NCBI GenBank assembly: GCA_028023455.1
Contig: JAQFVV010012397.1
Coordinates: 2,655,501 to 2,719,500, forward strand
DNA: 64,000 nucleotides
DNA from: Epiperipatus broadwayi
Taxonomy: Eukaryota; Onychophora; Udeonychophora; Euonychophora; Peripatidae
Reading direction: 5' to 3'
Shown here: positions 49,801 to 59,549 of the stretch, in pieces
Position numbering within the stretch: the first letter of the stretch is position 1
How the letters are laid out: each line of letters starts with the position of its first letter
Program-made: the position numbers and the translations under genes
Notes under the pieces: generated by a model
The model's input: the letters and a program-made list of their open reading frames with translations, nothing else
The model's database searches: none
What the model was told of the DNA's origin: nothing

Positions 49801-50174
49801 CTCACTAAATGAATATTAAACTCATTATTGCAATCTATTTAAATGTAAAATTAAAGACTAATATAAAAATCTAAAATGTTAAACTTATTCCTCAAATTAG
49901 AATGATTTTATATGTGCGTAAATAAATATTTTTATGTGTTAATTTCTGGCAGTGGCTTTTATTTTTTATATTTAAGATATAAAGCTATATTTTATAATAT
50001 CTGCTGTTCCACTGAGCTAGTGACTTGGGCTAACGATCTGAATATTTAAATAAAGTGGAATCTTAACAGCGCGTATCTGCCTACTTTATAAATTTTTCTA
50101 GGCTCAAATGCCTAGATGGCGGCCGTGTAGTGCAGATTGCGATTAGATTCGATCTCCACTTTTCGATCGTTACA
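46860..50174 (+). mobile_element. Rearranged LTR retroelement with truncated interior and 3' LTR
   Basis: The 5' LTR is 46860-48999. It starts TGTAACGGGC and ends GATCGTTACA, giving perfect TGTAAC/GTTACA termini. TGGCTACCCAACTTGGGCC follows 2 bases later, a plausible primer-binding site. Only about 280 bp of interior is left. Then 49283-50174 repeats the last 1.2 kb of the LTR in diverged form and also ends GATCGTTACA. A deletion thus removed most of the interior and the first half of the 3' LTR. A TATAAAA box at 47304-47310 suggests a promoter. AT-repeat flanks hide any target duplication. The divergence between repeats indicates an old copy. Confidence 0.75.
49065..49196 (+). repeat. Perfect 66-bp tandem duplication
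   Basis: The unit starting CATGCCCGTAATATTT occurs twice without a mismatch (49065-49130, 49131-49196) inside the interior remnant of the LTR element. It is a multiple of three, so the surrounding 86-codon frame (49014-49274) stays open. That frame begins GRSLINTSALRIL, faintly like a retroviral-type aspartic protease start, which is too weak to call. Confidence 0.85.
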
Positions 50175-50229
50175 ATATGTATATGTAGTAAAATTACATT
50201 GATATCATGGACAATATTAGAAAGCTGAA

Positions 50230-51440
50230 TTCTCATCCAGTGTAACTTTGAGTCTGTTCATATATTTTGATGCAGCTTAATATGAAAATCCTGCCTCGCA
50301 TAAATATGATGTAAAAACAAAAACATGAATAGTTAATTTTGATACATTCAGGTATTCTTCGGTTAAATTTATTCCCAAAGTATTTAATGGCAGTTACTTG
50401 TATTTTTGTTTTCAATTGTAGTCTTAAATCAATTAGATTTTCATAATCACTTGTGTTGAAATCTATTGACTTAGTTGTCCCTGGAAATGGATTCTGCATC
50501 TAGGAATTGTCCTCATCGTATTTTGGAAAATATTGCAGAAGAATTGATTGCAAGTCAAGCAATTGTTTTAAAATTACCTTGGAAATTTCATCATCTTCTT
50601 TAGAATTTATTTCAGTTAAAAATTCATGCACAATCGAAAAACAATCAAAATTTTTTTGAACAATTGTAGAAATTTAGAATTGCAATTGCCTATCAAAAGA
50701 CACAATTTTATCTCTTCCATTTAAAATTTTAATAGTCTTTGCTTGTAATAATAAGTTAATTTCATTGCATTTAGTAAAAATATCTGCCAAATATATGACT
50801 TATCACGCATAAGGATTTGTTAAAAATTCAGTGAATTTCTGTCCTCAATTATTTGTCATGAGAAAAAACAATAACTCACTATGAAGTTCAAAAATCTCAG
50901 TAATATTTTTCCTCTGGATAGTCATCTCACTTTCATTTATGCAATAAAAGTGCAGTATGTTCACTGCCTATTTCATTGCAAAAAATTTCAAATAATCTGG
51001 ATTGAAGTGATTGAGATATTACATAGTAATTTTTACAGCTTTATCCAAAATGATTTTTAAATATGTTCCTTTTATAACTTTTTTGGTTTTTGTGCTTGAA
51101 CACCATCTATATAAATACATTTCTCCCAATCAATTTTCTATTTTTATAATGTAATTACTAATATCATTGAATATATCTTCTGTAATAGCTCTTGTAGGTT
51201 TTCATATATCAGTAAATTTTAATACTATTATCAAATAAACATCAATAATACAAGCCTTGCAATAATCTGCAGATTCATACATTTGCAATGCATATTCATA
51301 GCCAAGTCTTAAGTCAATGAATTAGCTCTCTTTATGTCAGCAGAAAGATCTTTGATGTAACATGCAATAGTATTATTTGATAATTATATCTGTTTTTTTG
51401 TTTAACATGCATGATGCAATGTCTTTCAAATAAGGTTTAA
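50230..51440 (-). pseudogene. Decayed hAT-family (ZBED-like) transposase
   Basis: Read on the - strand from 51440 downward: DESADY-like remnant (about 51280), SEMTIQRKNITEIFELHSEL (about 50940-50870, equivalent of the hAT block T..RWLSRGK.L.R.FEL), TEFLTNP (about 50830), DIFTKCNEINLLLQAKTIKI (about 50790-50730), then FLTEINSKEDDEI and an acidic loop ending QNPFPGTT (about 50490). Near 50270 a TSYLCEAGFSY-type remnant of the C-terminal dimerisation domain follows out of frame. Stops and shifts are numerous. It resembles transposases domesticated as ZBED5/FAM200-like genes, but this copy is a relic. Confidence 0.7.
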
Positions 51441-52185
51441 TGAGTGTATTCAGTTGTATGAGTTTGACCATTAAGTGCAATGCTCTGACACGAAAAGATG
51501 TCTATTGCATTTTCATTTTCACTTTTAGCAATTGTAATCATTTGAAGTCTTTAGAAAATGTATATCTTTTTCTCTGTAAACAGCATGTTTTGTTTCTTAG
51601 TGCCTTTAACTGGAACCAATTATATAAAACACAATGCATCAATTTCTTCAGCAATTATAGGAAGCTCCTCCCTTTACCAAGAATCCATGGGTAATTTTTG
51701 AATATTATTTGCATTTCAATATTAATTAAAACTAATAGAATCAAAAAAAAAAAGTATTACAAAAAAGACTGCAGCACACAAAATTATAGTAAATGTGAAA
51801 GACAAATACTAACTATAATAATAATTTGATAAAATATTTAGTAAAAAAATTAAAGATTGTGAAATAAATAAGATTTTGATATATAAAATCAAATGTAAAA
51901 TAATTGAAATCTGTAATGCTAAAATAAGTACTTGATGTAAACATATTAAAAAATGTTCAGTCACAAAATTTATCCGAGCCGATTAAAATCTGTTGTAATA
52001 AAGCAGTCAAAAGTACTAATAAAGGCTTTTAATAATAATAAACTTTATATTAGAGCAAAGTAATACAATGATGTGTTTAATAAACCAGTATTGTCATGAA
52101 TAATATCGGTTCAGCTGGTAAAACCAATGTCTGCTTTGATAGAGTGCTAACAATTGTTGATGTTAAAAATCATACACTTAAATGA
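51441..52185. other. Intronic AT-rich DNA
   Basis: No recognisable coding; a short + strand frame at 51440-51694 has no family features. Confidence 0.35.
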
Positions 52186-52271
52186 ACACTTCACAATATA
52201 GTCTATAAAATAAAATTTATTTCTTCTTGCTTATGGTTTCATTTTATTTTATAGATTGTTTTGTGGAATGT
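52186..52271. repeat. Short foldback repeat
   Basis: 52186-52216 (ACACTTCACAATATAG...) is an imperfect 31-bp inverted repeat of 52241-52271, with a 24-base loop. Possibly a tiny MITE. Confidence 0.5.
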
Positions 52272-52599
52272 TAATTTAAGGTGTATATGGTATTTTATAC
52301 ATACATAAATAAATGCATAATAGGATAAGTGGAAAGAAATTATAATACTTCTAGAATTATTGAAGCTACAGTTTTCAACATGTTCAAACGTGGCACAGCA
52401 TTTAAAATCGTACAAGGATTATATTAATTTTTCATTGAACACTTATTGACTTTTCATGGAACATCATTTGGAAAACATTGTATTACAAGATGATTGATTA
52501 TTTATTGAAAGCTGTTAGTATTTTTTATAAAAGTCTATTAAAATGTAGCACATTATATTTTTGCTTCTATTATATTATCATTTTCAATCATTATTAAAA

Positions 52600-52910
52600 T
52601 GAAGGTCACGATCTAAGTTTAATTTAATTTCTATGATCTGTAATTTGTTTATTTCTTTCTTGGTCTTTCACAATTTTTTTGGAATCTATTTCAATTATGT
52701 TTGTCAGCTCTTCTAACAATATATCCAGCTGACTATTTCAGTTTTAATTCTTTCAATAATATCAGCGATACTTATTTTATCTAAGTATTTTTGGTCTTGA
52801 TCTCTTCTTGTTATACCCAATATCCATACTTCATTGAATTGTCTGAAGTTTCTGAATTTTATTCTGTTCAGTTTCCAAATCTTAGATCCAAAAGTACTCT
52901 ATTATGTAGT
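52600..52910 (-). pseudogene. RTE C-terminal fragment, reverse orientation
   Basis: The - strand from about 52900 reads YGSKIWKLNR, then WILGITRRDQDQK, then SIADIIERIKTE and remnants of the WAGHIVRR block. It follows the C-terminus of the RTE copies at 23 and 45 kb but is more diverged. Both ends are truncated. Confidence 0.7.
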
Positions 52911-53235
52911 AATAATAAAATTAATTGTGCTTATTGTTAAAATATTAATAATTTTGATTCAGGCAAAATGATGAACATTTAAAATTTATTTTGCTAAAAG
53001 TATTTTTTCCAAGTTATAAATATTAAAATAAAATTTCTACAAAGTGTAGTCACAAAGTTTTATGGTTTCATTTTTATTTCATAAAATATTTAACAGAAAA
53101 AGTCTTGGAATTTTTTATTAAGATTTGCCAATTCTAACTTTACATATGAAAATATGTTTATATTCAGTTGTAAAATTGTATTTGTTTTTTTTTTTTCTAA
53201 AATAGATTTCTATAGCTAATAAATTTTATTTATAG

Positions 53236-53323
53236 ATCTGGAACTGACCCACTTAAATCTAAAAGTCCTCATCGTAAAAAGCAATCAAAACTTGGCAAAG
53301 ATGATAAAGAACAAATGATAATT
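53236..53323 (+). CDS. ESCO: ESCO, internal coding exon before the zinc finger
   Basis: An 88-base exon between TTTATTTATAG and GTAAGTA. Its first base completes AA|A (Lys). It reads SGTDPLKSKSPHRKKQSK, then LGKDDKEQMII, ending in phase 0. The ending EQMII joined to DAG of the next exon reproduces the (Q)LVIDAGQ sequence that leads into the C2H2 finger in ESCO proteins. The Lys-rich stretch is a possible nuclear localisation signal. Both splice sites match consensus well. Confidence 0.85.
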
Positions 53324-53568
53324 GTAAGTAAAGCTTATGGAAATATATTTATTGTGTAAGGGGGTGGGGTGGGGGTAAATTCAATTTCAAATAAGATAAC
53401 AATTGTACCCATGCATACATTTTTATTTTATGATCTTATCTGATTTTTAATTTTATCAAAATATTTGTTTGAATTAATGTTTAATTATTATAATGCAGCT
53501 TTCTAACAATAAAAGTATTGTGATTAATTTTATTTCATTTTTGAAAATTTTTTTAAAATTTGGTATAT

Positions 53569-53701
53569 AAAAGTCTTACTGTCAAGCGTTGTTAGCCGAG
53601 AGGTCATCGCACCTGCCTTGCAAGCAAGTAGTTGGTTGCAGATGGGTGTGGGTTCTCATCCCGGCCGATGCTATGACATACGAAAAAAAAAAAGTCTTAC
53701 T
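53569..53701 (+). mobile_element. Short tRNA-derived SINE with target-site duplication
   Basis: A 102-bp body (53581-53682) starting GTCAAGCG, with an A-box-like TAGCCGAGAGG (53592-53602) and a B-box-like GGTTCTCATCC (53651-53661), followed by an A-tail. It is flanked by AAAAGTCTTACT (53569-53580 and 53690-53701). The CCGAGAGGTC start and a long variable region suggest a class II tRNA (Leu or Ser type) ancestor. The absence of a paired acceptor stem excludes a functional tRNA gene. The clean duplication suggests a fairly young insertion. Confidence 0.85.
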
Positions 53702-56700
53702 AAATCTTAGACCTTAGTTGAAAATATGAATCTATTTATTGGTTTTATGTTTTTAAAAATATACATTTAATTTTAAAATTTTGTGCGATCCCAGGAATTG
53801 TCTTTCACACATGTCCTTGATGATTTTTTTGAAGATCTTAGTATGTAATTAGCAGGTTTCTTAAAAATCTTTTTATGCATTTTTATGACTAATCATGTTT
53901 TCGTACATTTGTGTCTACATGACTTTATTTTTTATAATATATAAATATACTAGGCTTAGGTACTGCCTTCCTAGCACCCAACCCCATCCACACTCTTTCT
54001 GTAGAGCTTATGGAAAAATGTTTATTTCTAACACTTCTTTCTGTACAATATATATATAGTATGTTTTTGAAATTCCAGCAGTTTTTTAAAGATGGATAAA
54101 ATTAGAAAAGAATGAATTTAAAATTATGCCGATTTATCATGTTACATGAATTTGTCACTTATGGTTTTCTTCAAAACTTTTTAGAATAAACATATATATT
54201 TCTAAGTTCTATTTTTGAAAGCAAATTATTTATTGCCTAAGAAAAAAAAGATTGAAAGAATGCAATAATAAAGTCTATTATCAATGCTTTCAAATTTTTT
54301 TCTCCCAAAAACAACAACAAAAAAAAAAAATGACAGATTTAAATATCTTGAGTTTTCCCAATTTACTTTCACCAACAATCTAACATGTTACATTATCTAC
54401 ATAAAGACTAAAATAACATTAATTTAAAGAAATATTTTTTAAAAACCTATAAGTTACATTTATATATTTTAACTAAAACTATAAAATTTCTTACAAAATG
54501 AAGTTCTATTTTTCCCACATTAAATAAATCACCATTAACTATTTCATAAAATAGAGAACTTGATTATTTTTTGTATTTGTGGTACAATAGGCATTGGCAA
54601 TTTAGTATCAAAATTATTAAATCTAAGAGAAAGAATAGTATTTTTTTATAAAAATAATTTGTTTTATTTTAGACAATGTAAGTTATAATTTCTAGTTAGA
54701 GGGGGGGGGGGGAAGGAGAGAGAATAACAAATATTTACTTTTGATCTTTACTGAGATAAGAATATAAATTCTTATCGTAAGACAATTCCCATTAATTAAA
54801 GTAAAATCACAGCATTCATTCACCATAATTAAAGATGACTTTAGAAACAAAAATACAATAAATTGGTCAAAGTTAAAAAGGTGTAAACAGGATGTACATG
54901 GTAGACTAAAATGGGGGGGGGGGGTATAAAAGGTTTTTTTTTTTTTGTTCGAGGACACTAATAAAATGCGCCAAGATATTCTCACCTGTGGACTAAGCCA
55001 TTATATCATGTGAGAGTAAAGGAGAGTTCATTTGCAGACGCTTTCTTCCTTCCTGGAGTCATAATAATGCCCATTGCCTACCTGAATCTTAGAACTCTGG
55101 ACTGCCTGTCAGCTGTATTATCATACAACGGATCCCACTAAGGACAAAAACCACGCATGGTGATTCTCGAAGTGCTATATTTGAACAGTTGAAAGAAACT
55201 TTCTTTCATGTACTAGAAGTGATCACCTTCTTGAATTATAGATACTATTGAAGGCTGTGTTAAATTATATTTCTGAAAATCGGGATTCCCAGGACATTAA
55301 CTAATAATAATTGCATAATTTTGTTATATTTTATTCTGTTCTTAGTATTAGAAATATTTATGAATTAATAAGTCATATGAATATAATTTACTTTGTTGTC
55401 TAATTATGTTTTATTATTAGCATATTATGAGTTAAATTTTATTATTATTTTTCAAATAAATTGCCAATGCCATATCTAAAAATATAATCCTCCAGAGTGC
55501 AGCAAATTCTCATTTAATAGTGACTAATAAGATAAATAGGGAGAACCAGTGGATTCATGTATAGAATCCTGGCACCTGATAAACAAATTAAAATCTTTTT
55601 CTTTCTCAGACTATTAATAAAAGTTAGTTAAACTTGGTTATGTGATCAGAAAATGTAATTACTTTTGTGAAAATTCCTGACATATTCTAGTTAAGTGAAT
55701 TATCATAGCACATTTAATTTGGTCACTGAATTTGTGTAATTTAAAGCGTATAAACCCGAAGATACCGATAAACGGTACATTTAATTGGGTCAGAGAGTAT
55801 GTTTATTATTAAATATAAATAATTTTTAATACTTTTTCAGATTATTGTATTTTTTATTACATTCTTTGTTTCTGCAAGATTTTTAACAACAGTTGGTTTT
55901 TTATTCCAAAGTTAGAATTTATATCCAGGATTTTTAGGGAACTGTGTCACCTGGTTCTATTTCCATTTCACTATTTTCTGTACTACATAGGATAGACTAA
56001 AAATGTTACTAGTATTTGACAGAAGCAAAAATTATTTTAGTTGTCACCATCCCAATTCATTATCTTCCAGTGATAAATCATATGAATTGTTATATTTCTT
56101 CATGATTTATGATTTTGAATCATATGTAACATTTTTTGAAACTCATGACCATTAATTTTCTCTATCCATCACATTGGAAATCAATCACATTGAAGCTAAA
56201 CTTCTACTCTTCCTTCAATGACAAATTTTTCTATAGTGATAGATCTTCCTACTATATGTCTAAAATATACCATTATAGCACCCCTTATTAGTGAAATATT
56301 GGGTATTAGCGAAAAAAGATTAAACCCTGCAGGGAATTAAAAAGTAAAATAAAAATAGTCTAGAATTAATTAGACATTTTAGAAGCAAAATTAAGTAATT
56401 TTGAGAATTAACTTTTATTAAACATTAATAGAAAAATAAGTTACAAAAATAATAAATTAATTAACCAGAGAAAATTATGCAGATATTATATTTACAGAAG
56501 TTAGATTCATTAATCAGCTTACGTATTTGCTTTTATTCCATTGAAATTCGACAGAACTGATATTTAAACCGTCACAGAGAAAGAACTTCTGCGTCATCAG
56601 AATTTTCTGAGAACTGTTATCAAGTAACGTCTTTTCTGAAAGTCTTTTCCATCATAGGTCAGAAAGCTGATTAGAGAACTGAAGACTTCACCTTGATCTT

Positions 56701-57119
56701 TATTATAATTTTTTTTTTTGAGTCTCAAGGGCTGATAGACTGCAAGTGAACAAGCAGTAAAGATAGTGCGGAACTATATTAGCTTATAGTTAGATATGAA
56801 TAATTATACAAATTGAGTCCTATAATGAGGATGTATGTATATTGAATGTATTAAATTAGTGTTTACATATAATTTATGTGCATTCTGTGTTACAGGGAAA
56901 TTATTTGATAATCTGACTCTATTTAACTTTTCTTAATAGGGAATTAGGAGATCAGTCTATTAGCAATAATTTTAAGCAGCAATTATGGGCTTTTATTTTC
57001 ATTGTCATTTTTGATTATTTGTCTTATGATTTATAAATGTGTAATAAATATAAAATTACTTTCAAAATTTACTTGAACATATATATAAACATTAAAAGCG
57101 TATGCTAAACTAGTCAATA
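53702..57119. other. Intronic DNA with poly-G tracts
   Basis: No exon or known element was recognised. There are G runs at about 54702-54712 and 54914-54924. A GC-richer island at 55020-55260 and another at about 56530-56700 have no recognisable frame and may be undiagnosed repeats. Confidence 0.4.
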
Positions 57120-57318
57120 AATAATCAAAATTACCCCAAATTCACAACTCAACCTGATTAGCCAAAAAATAAACTCTAAAACACAACCAATGGTTTCACT
57201 GCTACAATCATACTGCTCAATTATAAAGAACTACAAAATAATATAATTAAACTAAACATTACTCACCATTCCACTTATATCCCATACACCCTTAATATTA
57301 AAAGAACTTTTAAATAAA

Positions 57319-57600
57319 ACAGACAAAACTCTTCATACAGTAATGCCACTCAGTGCCAACCAGAATAATCAATGGATGCCAGAAGGCTTGTGCATAAAAT
57401 CCCCATCTAGAGCCTACTCATTCAATATCCCCAGAGTAGTTTCCGACTTGTGGCCTTCATCAGTGAGGAGTCTTGGATCGGAGAGCACTGCACCTAGATC
57501 TTAGGATTACTCTGAGTGGCACTGTATGGAGAGTTTTGCCTGTTTTAATAACAGTTATGTGCTGCATAAGAAATGGTGATCATGTGATGTTTAATGGTTT
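57319..57600. mobile_element. Family B foldback element, copy 3, nested in the Penelope element
   Basis: The 282-bp insertion is flanked by exact AACTTTTAAATAAA (57305-57318, 57601-57614). It opens in - orientation (GACAAAACTCTTCATACAG..., hammerhead, GCACCTAGATCTTAGGAT). It then switches to + orientation (TGGCACTGTATGGAGAGTTTTGCC...GTGATCATGTGATG). The inverted Penelope copy keeps the uninterrupted site TTTATTTAAAAGTT at 58476-58489. This proves the insertion and the 14-bp duplication internally. Confidence 0.88.
57421..57478 (-). ncRNA. Hammerhead ribozyme motif in family B copy 3
   Basis: On the - strand: ATCCAA, then TCCTCA, core CTGATGA (plus-strand 57457-57463), stem II with GGC/GTC, GAAAC (57439-57443), TACTC, TGGGGA. 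Inner stem I TCCTCA/TGGGGA forms 6 pairs including one G-U. The triplet before cleavage is CTC where copies 1 and 2 have GTC, which breaks the single G-C pair of the minimal stem III and probably lowers activity. Confidence 0.55.
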
Positions 57601-58389
57601 AACTTTTAAATAAATTAATTGCATCAGAATCATAAATTTTTAATGTTTCTTTAATTCTTTTTATTTCATTTCTCTCAAAGACAATTTTAGCTTCATCAAA
57701 ATTAATAATGTGGCCTATATTTTTTTCATGGATATATATAAAGCAGAACTTAGATATTGATTTATAACTGTACTTTTATGTACCTTTATTTTTTCATTTA
57801 AGCTCAAACTACTCTGACCTATAAAACAAGTGATAATATACATTACTCCAGGAATAGTCTTTCTATCAAAAATTTCCTTTGTATTATTTAATAAATTGTT
57901 CAAAGTAATATCCCTTTTCCATGCAATTTTCTTATTTCCAAACAAATTACTGTTTTTTACATACAATTTTATAAGAAGACAATTTAAATAGCAAAATACT
58001 TTTAACAAATTTATCAAAGTAGCCAACACTCAAATAATCTTTATAAAATTGACCTTTTTGAAACAAAGCTACACCATTAGAATTATTTAATCTCTCCTAT
58101 CAGGTTTATAGACCTTAACTCTTTACTCTTAACATAATGAGTATGTACCAAAAAATTATTCTTTACATTTCTAATCACTAATAGATCTAAAAATTTTAAT
58201 TTAACAAAATCTAACCCCTCTTATTCTACCACATATTTTATAGAAGGATCAAAACAAATAAATTCATTTACCAACACTTTCAATTTATCATTATCAACTA
58301 CAAACAATCATCCAGAAATAACTTTAAATATAAACAATCCTTAATAATTTCTTTTTCCAAATAATATAAACAATTAATTTTTATGAAGC

Positions 58390-58660
58390 TAAGATTGTCT
58401 TTTTTTGAGTGAAATGAAATGAAAAGAATTTTTAGAATCTTTATTATTAAAAATTCAAGATTCTGGCGCAATTAATTTATTTAAAAGTTCTTTTAATATT
58501 AAGGGTGTATGGGAGATAAGTGGAATTTTAATATTTAGTTTAAATATGTTATTCTGTAGTTCTTTACAAATCTGCTTGTAGCAGTGAAACATTGTGTTTT
58601 AGAGTTTATTTTTTGGCTAGTCTGGTTAAGTTGTGAATTTGATTATATATATTTGAAATA
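58390..58660 (+). mobile_element. Inverted partial copy of the Penelope element's 3' end
   Basis: The + strand carries GAAGCTAAGATTGTCTTT...AAGAATTTTTAGA, then ATTAATTTATTTAAAAGTTC, TTAAGGGTGTATGGGA and GTAGCAGTGAAAC. These are the reverse complement of 57120-57318 plus 57601-57690. It abuts the RT part head-on. Inverted, 5'-truncated partner copies are a known habit of Penelope-like elements. Confidence 0.8.
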
Positions 58661-59243
58661 TATCAGGATAAAATATTTCTTAGACTTTGGGATTATATAT
58701 GAGCTCAGGTGATTTTTCCTTTCACTACTCCATGCTGGATACAATAATTTCAATCATTTATCTCTTATCTTTAATTATTGAGTTATTTTTTAGCTTATAG
58801 TTAGTTGATCTCATGAAGGAAATCTAAACTCTAATTCCTTTGTTTATATCATTCTCAACTGTATTCTACTCTGTTAATTAAATTGTTTTTACTTTTAGAA
58901 AATAATCTTTTTTCTAATCTTAAAAGTTATAAATAACTTTTATTTCCTATTTTAAAAGAATCAGTCTTTTAAAATTCATTAATTTATTTAAACATATTAC
59001 TTAATTTCATTAGTAATTTATACCTACATATGTATGCGCATTTAAGTATACATATAGTATCAATATGTTAATCTGGTTTAATTAAATAATAAAATATTAA
59101 ATATGACTTGAGTCTTATGAAGATAAAGTCATTTACATTGCATATTTGAAATTTTTGTTATAGACTATTTTTATTGCTTTCTAAATGTATAAACTGATTA
59201 CAATATATTTATTCAAAATTAAAACTAATATTCTTTGTTAAAG
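58661..59243. other. Intronic AT-rich DNA
   Basis: Nothing recognised. Confidence 0.4.
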
Positions 59244-59375
59244 GATGCTGGCCAGCGATTTCTTGGTCCGATTCAGTGTGGTACTTGTGGTATGGTGTAT
59301 AGTCAATCAGAGCCTACAGATGAAGCTGCACATTCTAAATTCCACGAGAAGTTTTTATCAAGTCTTCGGTTTCCT
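59244..59375 (+). CDS. ESCO: ESCO, C2H2 zinc-finger exon
   Basis: A 132-base, phase 0/0 exon between TTGTTAAAG and GTAATT. It reads DAGQRFLGPIQCGTCGMVYS, then QSEPTDEAAHSKFHEKFLSSLRFP. Cys-X2-Cys and His-X3-His ligands (CGTC, HSKFH) form the single zinc finger that defines ESCO/Eco1 proteins, preceded by the invariant DAGQ. The finger is thought to stabilise the acetyltransferase and help chromatin or SMC3 contact. The spacing CxxC-x12-HxxxH agrees with the family. This is the clearest identification in the window. Confidence 0.95.
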
Positions 59376-59459
59376 GTAATTAACCACATTTTACTGTCTT
59401 TAATATTATATTGTATGTATATGTTATAAAAATAATATTTTTTCTTTATAATACATCAG

Positions 59460-59549
59460 GGTTGGAAAAAACAGAGAGTTTTACAAGAATATGAAGATGG
59501 CAATATTATTCTTATTCTTCCCACAGATCCAAAATATGCTTTAAATAAG
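59460..59549 (+). CDS. ESCO: ESCO, exon after the zinc finger (start of acetyltransferase region)
   Basis: A 90-base, phase 0/0 exon between ACATCAG and GTAAGT, separated from the finger exon by an intron of only 84 bases, much shorter than the others. It reads GWKKQRVLQEYEDGNIIL, then ILPTDPKYALNK. This matches the GWKKERV...DG.II.VLP.DPKYALKK segment of ESCO1/ESCO2 almost residue for residue. Confidence 0.95.

Larger units (their letters stand above)
57120..58400 (-). pseudogene. Penelope-like retroelement: RT end and GIY-YIG endonuclease
   Basis: Read on the - strand. RT part: LFLDDCL (about 58290), then NDKLKVLVNEF, CFDPSIKYVVE and KFLDLLVIRN (to about 58180), in the order of Penelope RTs. 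C-terminal part: PGVMYIITCFIGQSSLSLNE with KIKVHKS (57870-57770), then GHIINFDEAKIVFERNEI (about 57715-57655) and DSDAINLFK. This is a GIY-YIG domain with the usual Y..I.C..YIG.T.....R...H pattern, here decayed at the first Y/C spacing. Family B copy 3 (57319-57600) interrupts the end of the frame. The element continues to about 57120, since 57120-57320 has an inverted counterpart at 58480-58660. Stops and shifts show it is dead. Confidence 0.8.

Noticed and set aside
53581-53682. Functional tRNA gene
   Set aside because: No acceptor stem pairing, an imperfect B box, an A-tail and flanking duplications identify it as a SINE.
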